From IMG/VR virus record IMGVR_UViG_3300042564_001295, positions 1 through 57,576 of that record: a stretch of 57,576 nt of DNA; one strand, written 5' to 3'. This document shows positions 16,623-25,936 of this stretch, in pieces (within the stretch, counting starts at the first letter, position 1; the number at the start of each line of letters is the position of its first letter). The translations under genes and the position numbers were made by a program. This DNA is from a virus. The notes beneath the pieces are model-generated. The model did not search any database. It had not been told where the DNA came from and worked only from the letters and a program-made list of their open reading frames with translations.

Positions 16623-17402
16623 ATGATCAAAGGAATAAATTCTCAACCGTACATTGATCTTGATCCATTTTTGGATATTGAAGGTTTGAAAAAACTTCAT
16701 TACCGAATATGTAAGGGCATAGTCTTGTCTGAAAATAAAAAAGAAGGAAACATTGTTCGCCCAGGTGGATTTAATGATGCATACGAATTAACAATCAAAC
16801 CAACATTTCAAGCGGTAGATGAATACTTTGCACTGCCAGAAGATCATGAGATTAGAATAATAGGCAGAGAGATTGGGGAATGGAAAAACAGAGATCAGTT
16901 TGTGTTGTATTTAAAACTAGTGTTAGGTGCGTACGATCCTTATCAATTCATATTCCTTAAAACCGAATCTGGTGGATGGGAAACTAGATTTGAAGAAAAG
17001 GCATGGACCACGGACACAAAATATTTTCCTGAATTAAAGCAATGGCTTGAAAAATTAGTACCCAGCGTGTTCACACACATGGGTCGCATCATAATTTTCA
17101 AAGCAGAGCACGATGGTTTGACAGCTCTGCATAGAGATTTAATCTATCCCAACGAAACTACATACTTTGATCACCGTCACGAATTTATACACCTACGTAC
17201 TAAAATAAGCAAGCCATTTTATATATGGGATCCCGAGACCGATACTAAAGTTGAAACCACATCACACGCATTGTTCTTCAATGACCAAGATTGGCACAAT
17301 GGCGGTCGAGCAAATGTGCAATCATTTAGCATCAGAGTAGACGGCACATTTACAGAAGAATTTCGCAATCGCATTGGCATAGGTCACTTACAACATTACT
17401 AA
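16623..17402 (+). CDS. 2-oxoglutarate/Fe(II) oxygenase-like protein
   Basis: From ATG 16623 (AAGG upstream) this is 259 residues. The facial triad is visible as LHRDL (HxD) near residue 175, then QDWHNGG with the distal His, and QSFSIRVDGTF with the Arg that binds 2-oxoglutarate. It matches 25937-26656 in layout (HRD...NWHGN...LTIKVEGTF), so they are paralogues. Likely hydroxylation of a peptide or metabolite. It is transcribed divergently from 15890-16582. Confidence 0.75.
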   Translation: MIKGINSQPYIDLDPFLDIEGLKKLHYRICKGIVLSENKKEGNIVRPGGFNDAYELTIKPTFQAVDEYFALPEDHEIRIIGREIGEWKNRDQFVLYLKLVLGAYDPYQFIFLKTESGGWETRFEEKAWTTDTKYFPELKQWLEKLVPSVFTHMGRIIIFKAEHDGLTALHRDLIYPNETTYFDHRHEFIHLRTKISKPFYIWDPETDTKVETTSHALFFNDQDWHNGGRANVQSFSIRVDGTFTEEFRNRIGIGHLQHY

Positions 17403-18230
17403 TTATAGTCTAGTCACAACTGGGCGAGTCATTGCGTGATTTGAATGAACCCAATTATTAGCATAGTTTCTAGCGTTACTACTTAATAAATTGTTAGGCC
17501 ACACCCAATCTAAGAACATCAGTGCTTCACTTGGCATAGGATGTAAATCATTTCCTGGAGAAACACGTCGTTCTTCGTCTAGACGCTCGGTACGAAACCA
17601 TTTATATACACCACTAAAATCATCAAATACTGATTGATACAATGTTATTATATCATTGTTGTCAACATATTTTGGAATTTCTCCTCCACCATATATTTTT
17701 TTACACTGATCTCTCCATTCTTTCATCATTGTTGTTTTTTGAGATTTATCAGCAAGATCATATTTAGATTTTAGATCGTCACTGTGTAAAAACTCTCCCC
17801 ATGATAAATTTGCCCAGTCACACTCTTTAGTTTTTAAAATATGCTGGGTTGCTTTAATTAAAGTAAGGTCACGCATTAAATAGTGTCTGTCATCAAAATA
17901 ATACTTTTCAGTCCATTCTTTACCATAATTTGCTTCAATGTTGTAAGGGGAAAAATGTACCCATTCGTTAACAGAATATCTGTCTTCTCGGTCTTTGATA
18001 GTCCAGAAAATAATTACTAAATCGTCTTTGGTAAAATTATAACGTGCATCGGCTTCCATAACACTATTAAATATAAAATAGTTGCCGCCTGCTTGTTTCC
18101 CCCAATTCACATATACTTCAATATCTTTACCTATAATGTCTGCCCATGTAGGCCAGTTGTAGTTAGTAAAACTACAACCGAACGCAAAAAATCTTTTATA
18201 TTTTTTTGGATCAAGATTTTGTATTTTCAT
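17403..18230 (-). CDS. SGNH/GDSL-like hydrolase
   Basis: 275 residues with a block I motif FFAFGCSFTNYNWPTWADIIG near the N-terminus and a C-terminal GNDLHPMPSEALMFLDWV that supplies the Asp-His pair. This Gly-Cys-Ser start is shared with 24575-25207. SGNH enzymes remove or transfer acyl groups, often on carbohydrates. Last gene of the minus-strand operon beginning at 22476; it overlaps its neighbour by 4 nt. Confidence 0.72.
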   Translation of the reverse strand: MKIQNLDPKKYKRFFAFGCSFTNYNWPTWADIIGKDIEVYVNWGKQAGGNYFIFNSVMEADARYNFTKDDLVIIFWTIKDREDRYSVNEWVHFSPYNIEANYGKEWTEKYYFDDRHYLMRDLTLIKATQHILKTKECDWANLSWGEFLHSDDLKSKYDLADKSQKTTMMKEWRDQCKKIYGGGEIPKYVDNNDIITLYQSVFDDFSGVYKWFRTERLDEERRVSPGNDLHPMPSEALMFLDWVWPNNLLSSNARNYANNWVHSNHAMTRPVVTRL

Positions 18231-18697
18231 GTAATGACTACCTGCAAACTAATTTTAGGTACGAGACTACAATTTGCGGCACCGTGTGAGATTGAGATAC
18301 TATCAAATTCAAAAACATCACCTTTTTTGTAATCAGTCAACACTTTATCACCGTATGAAAATAAGTGTCCTGGTTGGTAATCCTGGCATGCGATCCACAA
18401 TCTGCTTTTAGGTTCAAGACTGGGATATATATCTTGATGATATGGAAATACATTGCCAGGTAATAGCTTGCTGAACCACCAATTTCCAACAAAGGGCAAA
18501 TCAACTGTGAAGGGAAAGTTGTCACTACTAAATGATTCCCAGTATAAGCGATTAATATCGCATCCAGCTGCAATCCATTTTTCACATGTTTCTTTTTGAT
18601 AATTTGCAGGCGGCAATACAGGACGTTTTGACCCGGTGTTTTGCATCATGAAATCTAATGCACGTTGGTCTATTTGAATATTTTTTAAGAATTTCAT
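18227..18697 (-). CDS. Aspartyl/asparaginyl-hydroxylase-like 2OG oxygenase
   Basis: 156 residues with a double-stranded beta-helix pattern: VFPYHQDIYP (HxD), then GDVFEFDSISISHGAANCSLVPKI with the second His and a strand. These are the iron ligands of 2-oxoglutarate oxygenases. It overlaps both neighbours by 4 nt, so it is part of the same pathway as the adjacent radical SAM enzyme. Confidence 0.7.
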   Translation of the reverse strand: MKFLKNIQIDQRALDFMMQNTGSKRPVLPPANYQKETCEKWIAAGCDINRLYWESFSSDNFPFTVDLPFVGNWWFSKLLPGNVFPYHQDIYPSLEPKSRLWIACQDYQPGHLFSYGDKVLTDYKKGDVFEFDSISISHGAANCSLVPKISLQVVIT

Positions 18698-19611
18698 ATT
18701 TTATATTTTGTTAAGGGTATATCGGCAGCACATGTGCAAAAGTTCCTATCACAAATAATAGCTTCGATAGGTTGCAAAAATGTGCCTTTATATATATTAC
18801 CTAAACTTCCTCCTACCCGACAAGTTGCTCTGTGAACATCTCCATCCCAATTAATCATTAGGCTTTCAATGCCTGCATTACAAGACCAGTCTTTGAATTT
18901 ATTTAAATGCAACTTAATCACATCGTTTGCATGAATTATTTGTGTATCGTCTATTACACAGTTTCCTTGCACAGTTGATTCTAGTTTTTTAATCCAATTT
19001 AAATCATCAGGGTGATAACGCATATCGTCAAACAAATCGTGATCACCTTCAGTCCAGCGTATGCGTCGTAAAGTAGCAGGAATGTGTGCAGTTAAACATC
19101 TAGCAAATAGTGTATAGGCTGCAGGCATGTGATCATGATGGCACATGATCTGTGATATAATTTTAATTTTTGTAAAGTCTGCAACTTTACTCATAGTATT
19201 GTAAACACGTTGCCAATCATATTCTAAATGCAAACTAAACACTATCTGATCAACATTTAAACTAGCGTAAAATTCATATGGCATTGTACCATTAGTTGTT
19301 ACACTAATCCAACTGATACCAACATGATTACAATATTGAATCAATTCTTTAAATTTAGGATGTACAGTGGGCTCACCGCCTGTAAAACTAAGACGTACAG
19401 GCTTGCCTAAAGTCATCAATTTATCAATGGTTGATTTTAGTATTTCTATATCAGTATGTGTGCTTGTGTTATCGTGTATGGACGCTGGACAGTAACTACA
19501 GTCATAATTACATCGTTTGCCTAGGTTCCATTCAACCTTGATGCTATTTTGATGTGGCCACCGACCAGTTACCTTAGACAAATTGTGCTCCTGATTTATC
19601 AAACTTGCCAC
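18694..19611 (-). CDS. Radical SAM protein
   Basis: 305 residues with CNYDCSYC (Cys 34, 38, 41), SFTGGEPTVHP near residue 75, and a C-terminal FKDWSCNAG ... ATCRVGGSLGN ... CDRNFCTC. That ending matches 11761-12732 and 12729-13742, so these three form one subfamily. The start overlaps the upstream radical SAM gene by 38 nt. Confidence 0.88.
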   Translation of the reverse strand: MASLINQEHNLSKVTGRWPHQNSIKVEWNLGKRCNYDCSYCPASIHDNTSTHTDIEILKSTIDKLMTLGKPVRLSFTGGEPTVHPKFKELIQYCNHVGISWISVTTNGTMPYEFYASLNVDQIVFSLHLEYDWQRVYNTMSKVADFTKIKIISQIMCHHDHMPAAYTLFARCLTAHIPATLRRIRWTEGDHDLFDDMRYHPDDLNWIKKLESTVQGNCVIDDTQIIHANDVIKLHLNKFKDWSCNAGIESLMINWDGDVHRATCRVGGSLGNIYKGTFLQPIEAIICDRNFCTCAADIPLTKYKI

Positions 19612-20554
19612 ACTGCTTGCTGCATTCGATTAAAGGCTTGATATTCCATGTATCTTCTATTTGTTTGAAGTGGCCGGATTCAAATATTTCTTCTATTGTA
19701 TTTTTATTTAGATTAGGAAAGTTTCCAATGGAATCCATATAATCAATGCGGGAGCCATGCGTTGGCAGCATCCAACTAACGTCTAACCAACAACAAGGAC
19801 TAATAGATCCATCGGCTGCAATATATAGTTGTTTATACTTCACAGCCTTGCATTGTATTGTTGAAGCCACAGTTGTTGACTCTTTAACTTTGGATATCAT
19901 ATCCTGGCTGATTTCTGTAGGTCGTAAAATATGTGTTGTTTTGCCTTCGTCATCCAACACATGCCACTTATTACTAGTAAATCGACTGGTATGTTTGACT
20001 GTGAATCTTTTAAATTTAAGATATTCACTAATGGTTTGACACTCTGCAATTTGGTGCTCGTTGTGCTCAAATGCCAACATATGCCATTCTGCATTGCCGC
20101 CGGCATGTATGAAAGCAGATGCATTTTCTATAATTTTATTATAATCTGTACCTACCCTATAGAGAGAGTGAGTGTCTGCAAGACCATCGATACCGAATAC
20201 AACCCTAGTTTTGGTGTAGGCTAATTGTTCCCACCATTGTGTATTTTTAGCACTGCCGTTGGTATGCATACTCAATTGTATTGCAGGATTTGTTTCCTTA
20301 ATGTATTGGAGTATTTTTAAACAATCTTGTGCTACAATAGGATCGCCTAAATTGCCGCATATAAACAAGCTATCTAACTGCTGTATAAATTCAACAGAAA
20401 ACCATTTTTTAAATTGACTTAAAGTTATTTCGTTTAATGTTATCAATGGATTAAGTATGCCGCCACTAATACGTCGCGGGCACATTGGACACCTGGCTTG
20501 GCACTTACTTGTTAATTCCAAATGAATATCTCGAATGTTAACTAATTCATACAT
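19574..20554 (-). CDS. Radical SAM protein with SPASM-like end
   Basis: 326 residues with CQARCPMC (Cys 18, 22, 25) and the C-terminal cysteines QCKAVKYKQLYIAADGSISPCC plus CSKQC, a SPASM-type pattern. It is a paralogue of 14884-15909. SPASM enzymes typically act on ribosomal peptides, but no obvious precursor peptide gene is adjacent. Overlaps both neighbours. Confidence 0.87.
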   Translation of the reverse strand: MYELVNIRDIHLELTSKCQARCPMCPRRISGGILNPLITLNEITLSQFKKWFSVEFIQQLDSLFICGNLGDPIVAQDCLKILQYIKETNPAIQLSMHTNGSAKNTQWWEQLAYTKTRVVFGIDGLADTHSLYRVGTDYNKIIENASAFIHAGGNAEWHMLAFEHNEHQIAECQTISEYLKFKRFTVKHTSRFTSNKWHVLDDEGKTTHILRPTEISQDMISKVKESTTVASTIQCKAVKYKQLYIAADGSISPCCWLDVSWMLPTHGSRIDYMDSIGNFPNLNKNTIEEIFESGHFKQIEDTWNIKPLIECSKQCGKFDKSGAQFV

Positions 20555-21812
20555 ACAGTTTAAACTCTGGGACAGTATCTAATAAACTTTGTTTACGTGT
20601 GGCATCTAATTTTTGGTTAAACTCAACAAAGTCGTTCCATAGATTATTTTGGTCCTTTGCCTGCAAATAATTTATATTGTCTTGTATTTGTTGATGCGTC
20701 ACTTTACCTAATAATGCATTTTTCTTAACAGCTTCAAATGAGTCTACTCGTGATTTAACTTCTTGTAATCTTTGTATTGCTAGATCTTTTAACGCTTGTG
20801 GCAATACTTGTGCTGATAAACAGTTGGGATAGCTAACACGATGACTGTAAAACACAATTCCCATTTTGTTGATAAAGTAATCAACGCACTCTGCGGCTTG
20901 TAGTATGTTTCCGCCTTGTGCAGTGAATGCACCTACCACACGGCTCACATTTGGTATGGATTGAATTTCTTTAATATTTTCTTCGAGTTGGCTAAAGTTG
21001 CCGTTACCACGAATGTAATTGTAAACATCATGAATGCCGTCAATGCTGACGTTAACGGCAACTGATCTAAAATGAGGCCAATAGTCATGTATAGTTCTTC
21101 CTTTGCTAATACCCAGTGTTGTGCCGTTTGTGGCATACTTGATTTCTATGTTCTTACCATAAGGCTTGAGCATATCTAAAATTTTATAGTGTTGCGGATC
21201 CATTAATGGTTCGCCGCCAGCAAACTCAACTCGTCTAAAGTGTGGTAGTAGTTTTTCAAAGCTGCCCCACCAGTTGTCAGTGTCATCGAATGATCCAATA
21301 TACTGTCCTGGTTTGCTTACTAGTTTTTCCACAGTGGACACTAGATAGTTGTTTTCTTTTTTGTAAAACGGAACAACTTCATTCCAGTCACTCCAATTAG
21401 TACTGTCTAATGGATTACACATACGACAACGTAAGTTACACAAATTATTAAGTTTAATTTCCATTGTGGGAAATTCAAACGGCATTGTATAGTTGTCAGT
21501 TAGTGTATCAAGTGCATTGGGATAAAGATTGATACGACTCTCTGGAATGGAATCTTTAATGTGTCGCTGACGTAAACTCTCAACGCCTTGATCTTCTAAA
21601 TCAAAACATGGCATACACACAAGTGGACGTTCGTTATTAAGTATTTGTTTTCGTACTTCTTGCATGTTTTGGCTATTCCACACGCTTTCTAGACTTTCAT
21701 CTTGAATCCAACCAACAGGCAGGCTACGACAGCAGACTTTAACGGCTCCGTCTTCACGTGTAGCTAATCCTGTAAAAGGATGCATGCAAAATGTTTTACT
21801 TTGATTGTTCAA
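20547..21812 (-). CDS. Radical SAM protein with N-terminal twitch-like segment
   Basis: The N-terminus TFCMHPFTGLATREDGAVKVCC precedes the radical SAM motif CNLRCRMC near residue 125 and GGEPL. This two-part plan matches 23180-24592 (FCVLPWIHFATRPNGDMRLCC). The start is uncertain: TTG 21812, 17 nt inside the previous gene, preserves the FC segment, whereas ATG 21863 would overlap by 68 nt. About 421 residues. It lies downstream of a QueC-like gene. Confidence 0.83.
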   Translation of the reverse strand: MNNQSKTFCMHPFTGLATREDGAVKVCCRSLPVGWIQDESLESVWNSQNMQEVRKQILNNERPLVCMPCFDLEDQGVESLRQRHIKDSIPESRINLYPNALDTLTDNYTMPFEFPTMEIKLNNLCNLRCRMCNPLDSTNWSDWNEVVPFYKKENNYLVSTVEKLVSKPGQYIGSFDDTDNWWGSFEKLLPHFRRVEFAGGEPLMDPQHYKILDMLKPYGKNIEIKYATNGTTLGISKGRTIHDYWPHFRSVAVNVSIDGIHDVYNYIRGNGNFSQLEENIKEIQSIPNVSRVVGAFTAQGGNILQAAECVDYFINKMGIVFYSHRVSYPNCLSAQVLPQALKDLAIQRLQEVKSRVDSFEAVKKNALLGKVTHQQIQDNINYLQAKDQNNLWNDFVEFNQKLDATRKQSLLDTVPEFKLYV

Positions 21813-22476
21813 TTGCCCACTCTCTTTCTTTACACCAGAAACATTTTCCACACACAGGAACATGTTGTCCGGCGGTATATGTAGTATAATCTACATCTTC
21901 AAATTCGCCCTCGCAACTACGAGTTAAATTTAACAATTCTTCTATACCATTTTCAAAATACTGTTTAATAATCCAATCTTTCTTAGTATACACGAATGGA
22001 TGGCAAATATCAACACCGTTGTGTATAAAATGAGGAGGTATGTGTCCAGTATCTCGATCAGCTAATGATCCTTCTATCTCAATATCTGGATTCTTGTTAA
22101 TACCTCCGTACAATGCATCTAGTTTGTACTTGTGAGCAATATACTCGTTGTGTGATCTTAATATAATTTGATTGCCGCTTTTTAATTTTCCATATTCATC
22201 TACGATAGTTGGGCCTTTGTCAGCCCATTCTAATTCTGACGGAATCAGATTTCTATGTAGATAAAAGTTATTTTTAAAGTGATCCTTAAACCAAGCAATA
22301 ACCGTGTCAGCTACATGTTCTTGCCATGGTCGTGTTTTCCAAAGCCTAATTTGATTTGTAAAATGTATATCTGCGTTTGTATTTGAACATATTAAGTATG
22401 CTAGTAATGCACTATCGGCACCACCACTTATGCTTATGCCAATTCTCTTCCAATTATGTTTTAAATACAGTTCCAT
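21796..22476 (-). CDS. QueC-like PP-loop ATPase
   Basis: Taken from ATG 22476, 226 residues. The PP-loop SISGGADSALL is at residues 15-25 and the C-terminal CGKCFWCKEREWA is a CxxCxxC zinc site, the combination seen in 7-cyano-7-deazaguanine synthase (QueC). The middle is divergent, so a different adenylation or amidation substrate is possible. It starts the minus operon of radical SAM genes, divergent from 22516. Confidence 0.65.
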   Translation of the reverse strand: MELYLKHNWKRIGISISGGADSALLAYLICSNTNADIHFTNQIRLWKTRPWQEHVADTVIAWFKDHFKNNFYLHRNLIPSELEWADKGPTIVDEYGKLKSGNQIILRSHNEYIAHKYKLDALYGGINKNPDIEIEGSLADRDTGHIPPHFIHNGVDICHPFVYTKKDWIIKQYFENGIEELLNLTRSCEGEFEDVDYTTYTAGQHVPVCGKCFWCKEREWAIEQSK

Positions 22477-22503
22477 GATATATTTAAGCAAGTGATAACA
22501 ACA

Positions 22504-22511
22504 TATAAATA
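22504..22511 (+). promoter_or_regulatory. Possible T4-late-like box TATAAATA
   Basis: A perfect TATAAATA ends 4 nt before the ATG at 22516, with no ribosome site between them. Confidence 0.45.
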
Positions 22512-22515
22512 TTTT

Positions 22516-23187
22516 ATGATTACCAAACAAATATGGGTGTGTCCAGAAGGACTGATTGAACAAGCACTTAGAGAACATCCAGTTACGGGCGAAGGTACTG
22601 TACTTAATGAACCAACAGGCGACTTCTTTTACGATACATGGAAGATTAAAGACTTGTATAAAGACACAATTTGGCAACAAGTATTAGACACAATGCCTGT
22701 GTCTATTGGACAAGCACGTATTATTAAACTGGCGCCAGGTGAAAGTTATATGGCTCATGCTGACATAGACAACCGTTGGCATTTGAACTTGACTGGCGAG
22801 CAAGCATACTTGATTGATTTGGATAACAAAGTTATGCACGAATGTGTCAGGGATAATCGCTGGGCTTATATGGATGCTAGTCGTATACATGCGGCTACCA
22901 ACTACGGTTCTGTTCCACGACTACAATTAGTTGTGCGTGAACCGTTACGTAACAGTCGTCAGCCAGTAGATTTAGTCAGCGTTGCTATTGAAGCGGCATA
23001 CGAACAAAACGATTTTAGATATAAATTTGATAAAATCTTTAGTCCATTTTTAAATAGAGCAAATCAGAAATACAAGTTAGCAAATTTTGCTCACACTACA
23101 TTTAGTTTGTCATTTAAAGTAGAACGCGAATTGCTTGAAGAATTTAAACAACTCGTCACATCTGAATTTAAGGTAACACATGTCTAA
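22516..23187 (+). CDS. 2OG/Fe(II) oxygenase-like protein
   Basis: From ATG 22516, 223 residues. ESYMAHADIDNRWHLNLTG gives the HxD pair and ASRIHAATNYGSVPRLQLVVRE gives the distal His and the Arg, as in aspartyl beta-hydroxylase-like enzymes. The remaining C-terminal 70 residues are helical and unassigned. It overlaps the following radical SAM gene by 8 nt. Confidence 0.7.
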   Translation: MITKQIWVCPEGLIEQALREHPVTGEGTVLNEPTGDFFYDTWKIKDLYKDTIWQQVLDTMPVSIGQARIIKLAPGESYMAHADIDNRWHLNLTGEQAYLIDLDNKVMHECVRDNRWAYMDASRIHAATNYGSVPRLQLVVREPLRNSRQPVDLVSVAIEAAYEQNDFRYKFDKIFSPFLNRANQKYKLANFAHTTFSLSFKVERELLEEFKQLVTSEFKVTHV

Positions 23188-24592
23188 AACATTTTGGATT
23201 CAACCTGAAGATACCAAAATTGGATTTTGGCAGAAAAAAATAGAAATTTTAACTAAGAGCAGTACATTTTGTGTGTTGCCTTGGATACATTTTGCTACTA
23301 GGCCTAACGGCGATATGAGATTATGCTGTAGTGCGAATGCCAGTGGCGCTGGTGAAAATCACACTGTGGGATTAGTTAAAAATGAAAAGGGCACACCTGC
23401 TAACTTTGGCCGAGAAACTCCCATGAGTGCATGGAATAATACATACATGCGTGATGTTAGAACAACTATGCTGGAGGGAAAAATTCCCGCAAGTTGTAAA
23501 AAATGTTATGATGAAGAGAGTAAAGGTGTTGCTAGTAAGCGTATATGGGAAACTGCTACTTGGCACGAAGAAGGAATTGATTTAGAAGAATTAATCCGTC
23601 AAACACAAGAAGACGGAACTGTTCCTGAACAGTTAGTCTATTTGGATCTTCGACTTGGACACACTTGTAACTTAAAGTGCGTTATGTGCAGTCCCCACGA
23701 CAGCAGTAAGTGGGTAGCAGATCATAAAAAGATTTATCCGCTATTCAAAGCGCCAGAACTAAAATCTCAGATGCATTGGGATCAAAAAGAATTTAATAAT
23801 AAGTGGCATGAAAATCCGGACTTTTGGAAAGAAATGTATGCACAAATTCCTAACTTAAAACAAGTATATTTTGCCGGTGGCGAGCCACTTATGATTAAAG
23901 AACATACGATGTTCCTTGAAGAAATTATTCGTCAAGGGTACGCAGACAAAATTCTTGTACGTTACAATACTAACGGACTCTTAATAGACGATTCGATTAT
24001 TGAATTATGGAGCAAGTTCAAAAAAGTTAAAGTGGGATTTAGCATTGATGCTATTGGAGATAAGAATTACTACATACGGTATCCTAGTGATTGGAACACT
24101 ATAGTAAGAAATTTACACAGACTAGATAATACTCCTGATAATATACAAACTAGTATTGCCACTGCCATACAAATCTTAAATATCAAACACTTGGCAGATT
24201 TTGCTAAATGGAAGATTCAACAAAATTTTAAGAAAATTAACTTTGGTAATGTTACTGGTGATATACAAGCAGGCGGCGGTATTTTTAATATGCACCTGTT
24301 ATATATACCTACATTTTTAAGCATTAGATGCTTGCCTGCGTTAGACAAGGCAGCAGTGAGAAAAACGTTTGACGAACTAAAAGTATGGCTATATGCCAAC
24401 TACAGACAAGATGACGACTTTTGGAAAAATAATCCCTATGGATGGAAACGCTGGCAAGCAGTGTTAGACTTTATGGATGCAGAAGACCACAGCAATCAGT
24501 TACCAGCATTCAAAGAATATATTGAAACATTACAACCATTACGAAAAATAGAGTTCACTAGTGTTTTTCCCGAACTAACACACTTGCTGTAG
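23180..24592 (+). CDS. Radical SAM protein with N-terminal twitch-like segment
   Basis: 470 residues. The N-terminal FCVLPWIHFATRPNGDMRLCC resembles a partial auxiliary-cluster domain, followed by CNLKCVMC near residue 160, AGGEP and a long helical tail. It is a paralogue of 20547-21812. Coupled to the upstream 2OG oxygenase, its end overlaps the convergent gene by 18 nt. Confidence 0.86.
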   Translation: MSKTFWIQPEDTKIGFWQKKIEILTKSSTFCVLPWIHFATRPNGDMRLCCSANASGAGENHTVGLVKNEKGTPANFGRETPMSAWNNTYMRDVRTTMLEGKIPASCKKCYDEESKGVASKRIWETATWHEEGIDLEELIRQTQEDGTVPEQLVYLDLRLGHTCNLKCVMCSPHDSSKWVADHKKIYPLFKAPELKSQMHWDQKEFNNKWHENPDFWKEMYAQIPNLKQVYFAGGEPLMIKEHTMFLEEIIRQGYADKILVRYNTNGLLIDDSIIELWSKFKKVKVGFSIDAIGDKNYYIRYPSDWNTIVRNLHRLDNTPDNIQTSIATAIQILNIKHLADFAKWKIQQNFKKINFGNVTGDIQAGGGIFNMHLLYIPTFLSIRCLPALDKAAVRKTFDELKVWLYANYRQDDDFWKNNPYGWKRWQAVLDFMDAEDHSNQLPAFKEYIETLQPLRKIEFTSVFPELTHLL

Positions 24593-25207
24593 TATTCCAG
24601 CGATGATATTTGCAGTAGCTTCATTTGATTTTGGCCCAGGATGGCTGTCTCCTACACAGTGGTCTAAATGTGTAATGCCAGATGTGTATAGATTATTGAT
24701 TGCTAAATTGGGCATTTTAAATTTATTCAACTCTTGCATAGTGGCCGGATAGTGTATAAACTTTATTTTTTTCTGCTCAAGATATAAGCCGGCATGATGC
24801 ATGTATATCCAAGTACGCATGGCATAATCGTGTTCGCTTAATTGTGCAGTCCATTTCAAAGCAAGACTTGATGTTTTCCAAGCTCCTAATTGTTTGCGAG
24901 AAGGAAACATGTTGAATAGTGTGTTAACAAACATATCTCTTAGAGAATGAGACCACATGATAACAACTGTGTCAGTTTCTTCAAATCTAAATTCTAGTAC
25001 GGAATATAAAATTTCTAAATTACTTGCTCCAGGCTTTGACTTGTTAACTAGCTCTAATCCCAATGCGTCTGCTACCTGTTGGGGCCAGCCCAGCTTGCTT
25101 GATCTAGAATTATCAAATGTGAATATCAATATATTAGTTGATTGACAATCTGGAAGCCCTTGCCCATATGTATAAGAGCATCCGAACGTAACAAGTCTAT
25201 TTTTCAT
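24575..25207 (-). CDS. SGNH-like hydrolase
   Basis: 210 residues starting MKNRLVTFGCSYTYGQGLPD (block I), with TVVIMWSHSLRDMF in block III position and HCVGDSHPGPKSNEATANII supplying the catalytic Asp-His. It groups with 17403-18230. Overlaps the upstream SGNH-like gene by 11 nt. Confidence 0.7.
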   Translation of the reverse strand: MKNRLVTFGCSYTYGQGLPDCQSTNILIFTFDNSRSSKLGWPQQVADALGLELVNKSKPGASNLEILYSVLEFRFEETDTVVIMWSHSLRDMFVNTLFNMFPSRKQLGAWKTSSLALKWTAQLSEHDYAMRTWIYMHHAGLYLEQKKIKFIHYPATMQELNKFKMPNLAINNLYTSGITHLDHCVGDSHPGPKSNEATANIIAGILQQVC

Positions 25208-25904
25208 TTATTAGATACTTGTTAAGATATTCAGCCACTTTGGTATGAGTCGATGTACCAATATGTTCAAGATCCACAGCTGGGTCTTGCCTTATTAAAC
25301 TCCATCTATCAGCAAATTCAAAAATGTGTACTTTTACGCCTGCTGCTTTGCATGCGGCGGTAATAACAGCAATGTTCTTTTCGTAAATATATTCACTGTT
25401 AGTATCGTCTATGTATTTCCACACTTCGTTGTGTGGCAACATGCTCGCAGGCATCGATGGTAATACAGTTGATTGAAACTTATCTGAGATGTACTCTCTA
25501 CGTTCCTTAGTGGTTGCTTGTATAAAAATGTGTTTAGGTTTATATACACTAAGTCCAGAAAACACAATACGTGCAATTGTGTCCCATGCGCCTCCTACTA
25601 CACCTAAGTTAACAGTTTTAAAACCACTTAGTTGTTCTAGTACCGCTGGCCAAGTAGCTGACAATTCTACACCAACGCCGAAAACATCGCTATGACCCAA
25701 GCACCAAATTGAATCATTAAGATCATGGTTGGTCCACTCAATGTCTCTATAACCTTTTGAATTAGTCTGATAATGTATAGTTCCAGTCATGTCTGGATAC
25801 TGTATCTTAGATATGGCATTGGACTGTTGCCACTTTGCAATTTGTGTAGCTGATGGAATACCTTTAACAAACCAATTTGAGCTAGTACTTGCTGTCTTAA
25901 TCAT
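25197..25904 (-). CDS. SGNH-like protein
   Basis: Start at ATG 25904 (235 residues). The segment SIWCLGHSDVFGVGVELSATWP and then VNLGVVGGAWDTIARIVF match 31986-32705 (LSFGMSSTMGLAIQLEQTYSK ... LNFGIPGASADTIARMV), so these two are paralogues of one SGNH-like subfamily. The catalytic Ser position is occupied by His-Ser here. Likely acts on the same class of acylated molecule as its neighbours. Confidence 0.6.
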   Translation of the reverse strand: MIKTASTSSNWFVKGIPSATQIAKWQQSNAISKIQYPDMTGTIHYQTNSKGYRDIEWTNHDLNDSIWCLGHSDVFGVGVELSATWPAVLEQLSGFKTVNLGVVGGAWDTIARIVFSGLSVYKPKHIFIQATTKERREYISDKFQSTVLPSMPASMLPHNEVWKYIDDTNSEYIYEKNIAVITAACKAAGVKVHIFEFADRWSLIRQDPAVDLEHIGTSTHTKVAEYLNKYLINEK

Positions 25905-25924
25905 TAGGATACAAAAACCTTTAA

Positions 25925-25933
25925 AATAAATAC
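25925..25933 (+). promoter_or_regulatory. Possible T4-late-like box AATAAATAC
   Basis: The box ends 3 nt before the ATG at 25937, leaving no room for a ribosome-binding site. Confidence 0.4.
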
Positions 25934-25936
25934 TGC

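Noticed and set aside
21796-22680. Long N-terminal extension of the QueC-like protein
   Set aside because: The 68 extra residues are hydrophobic, overlap the divergent gene and its promoter region, and precede a normal PP-loop start at 22476.
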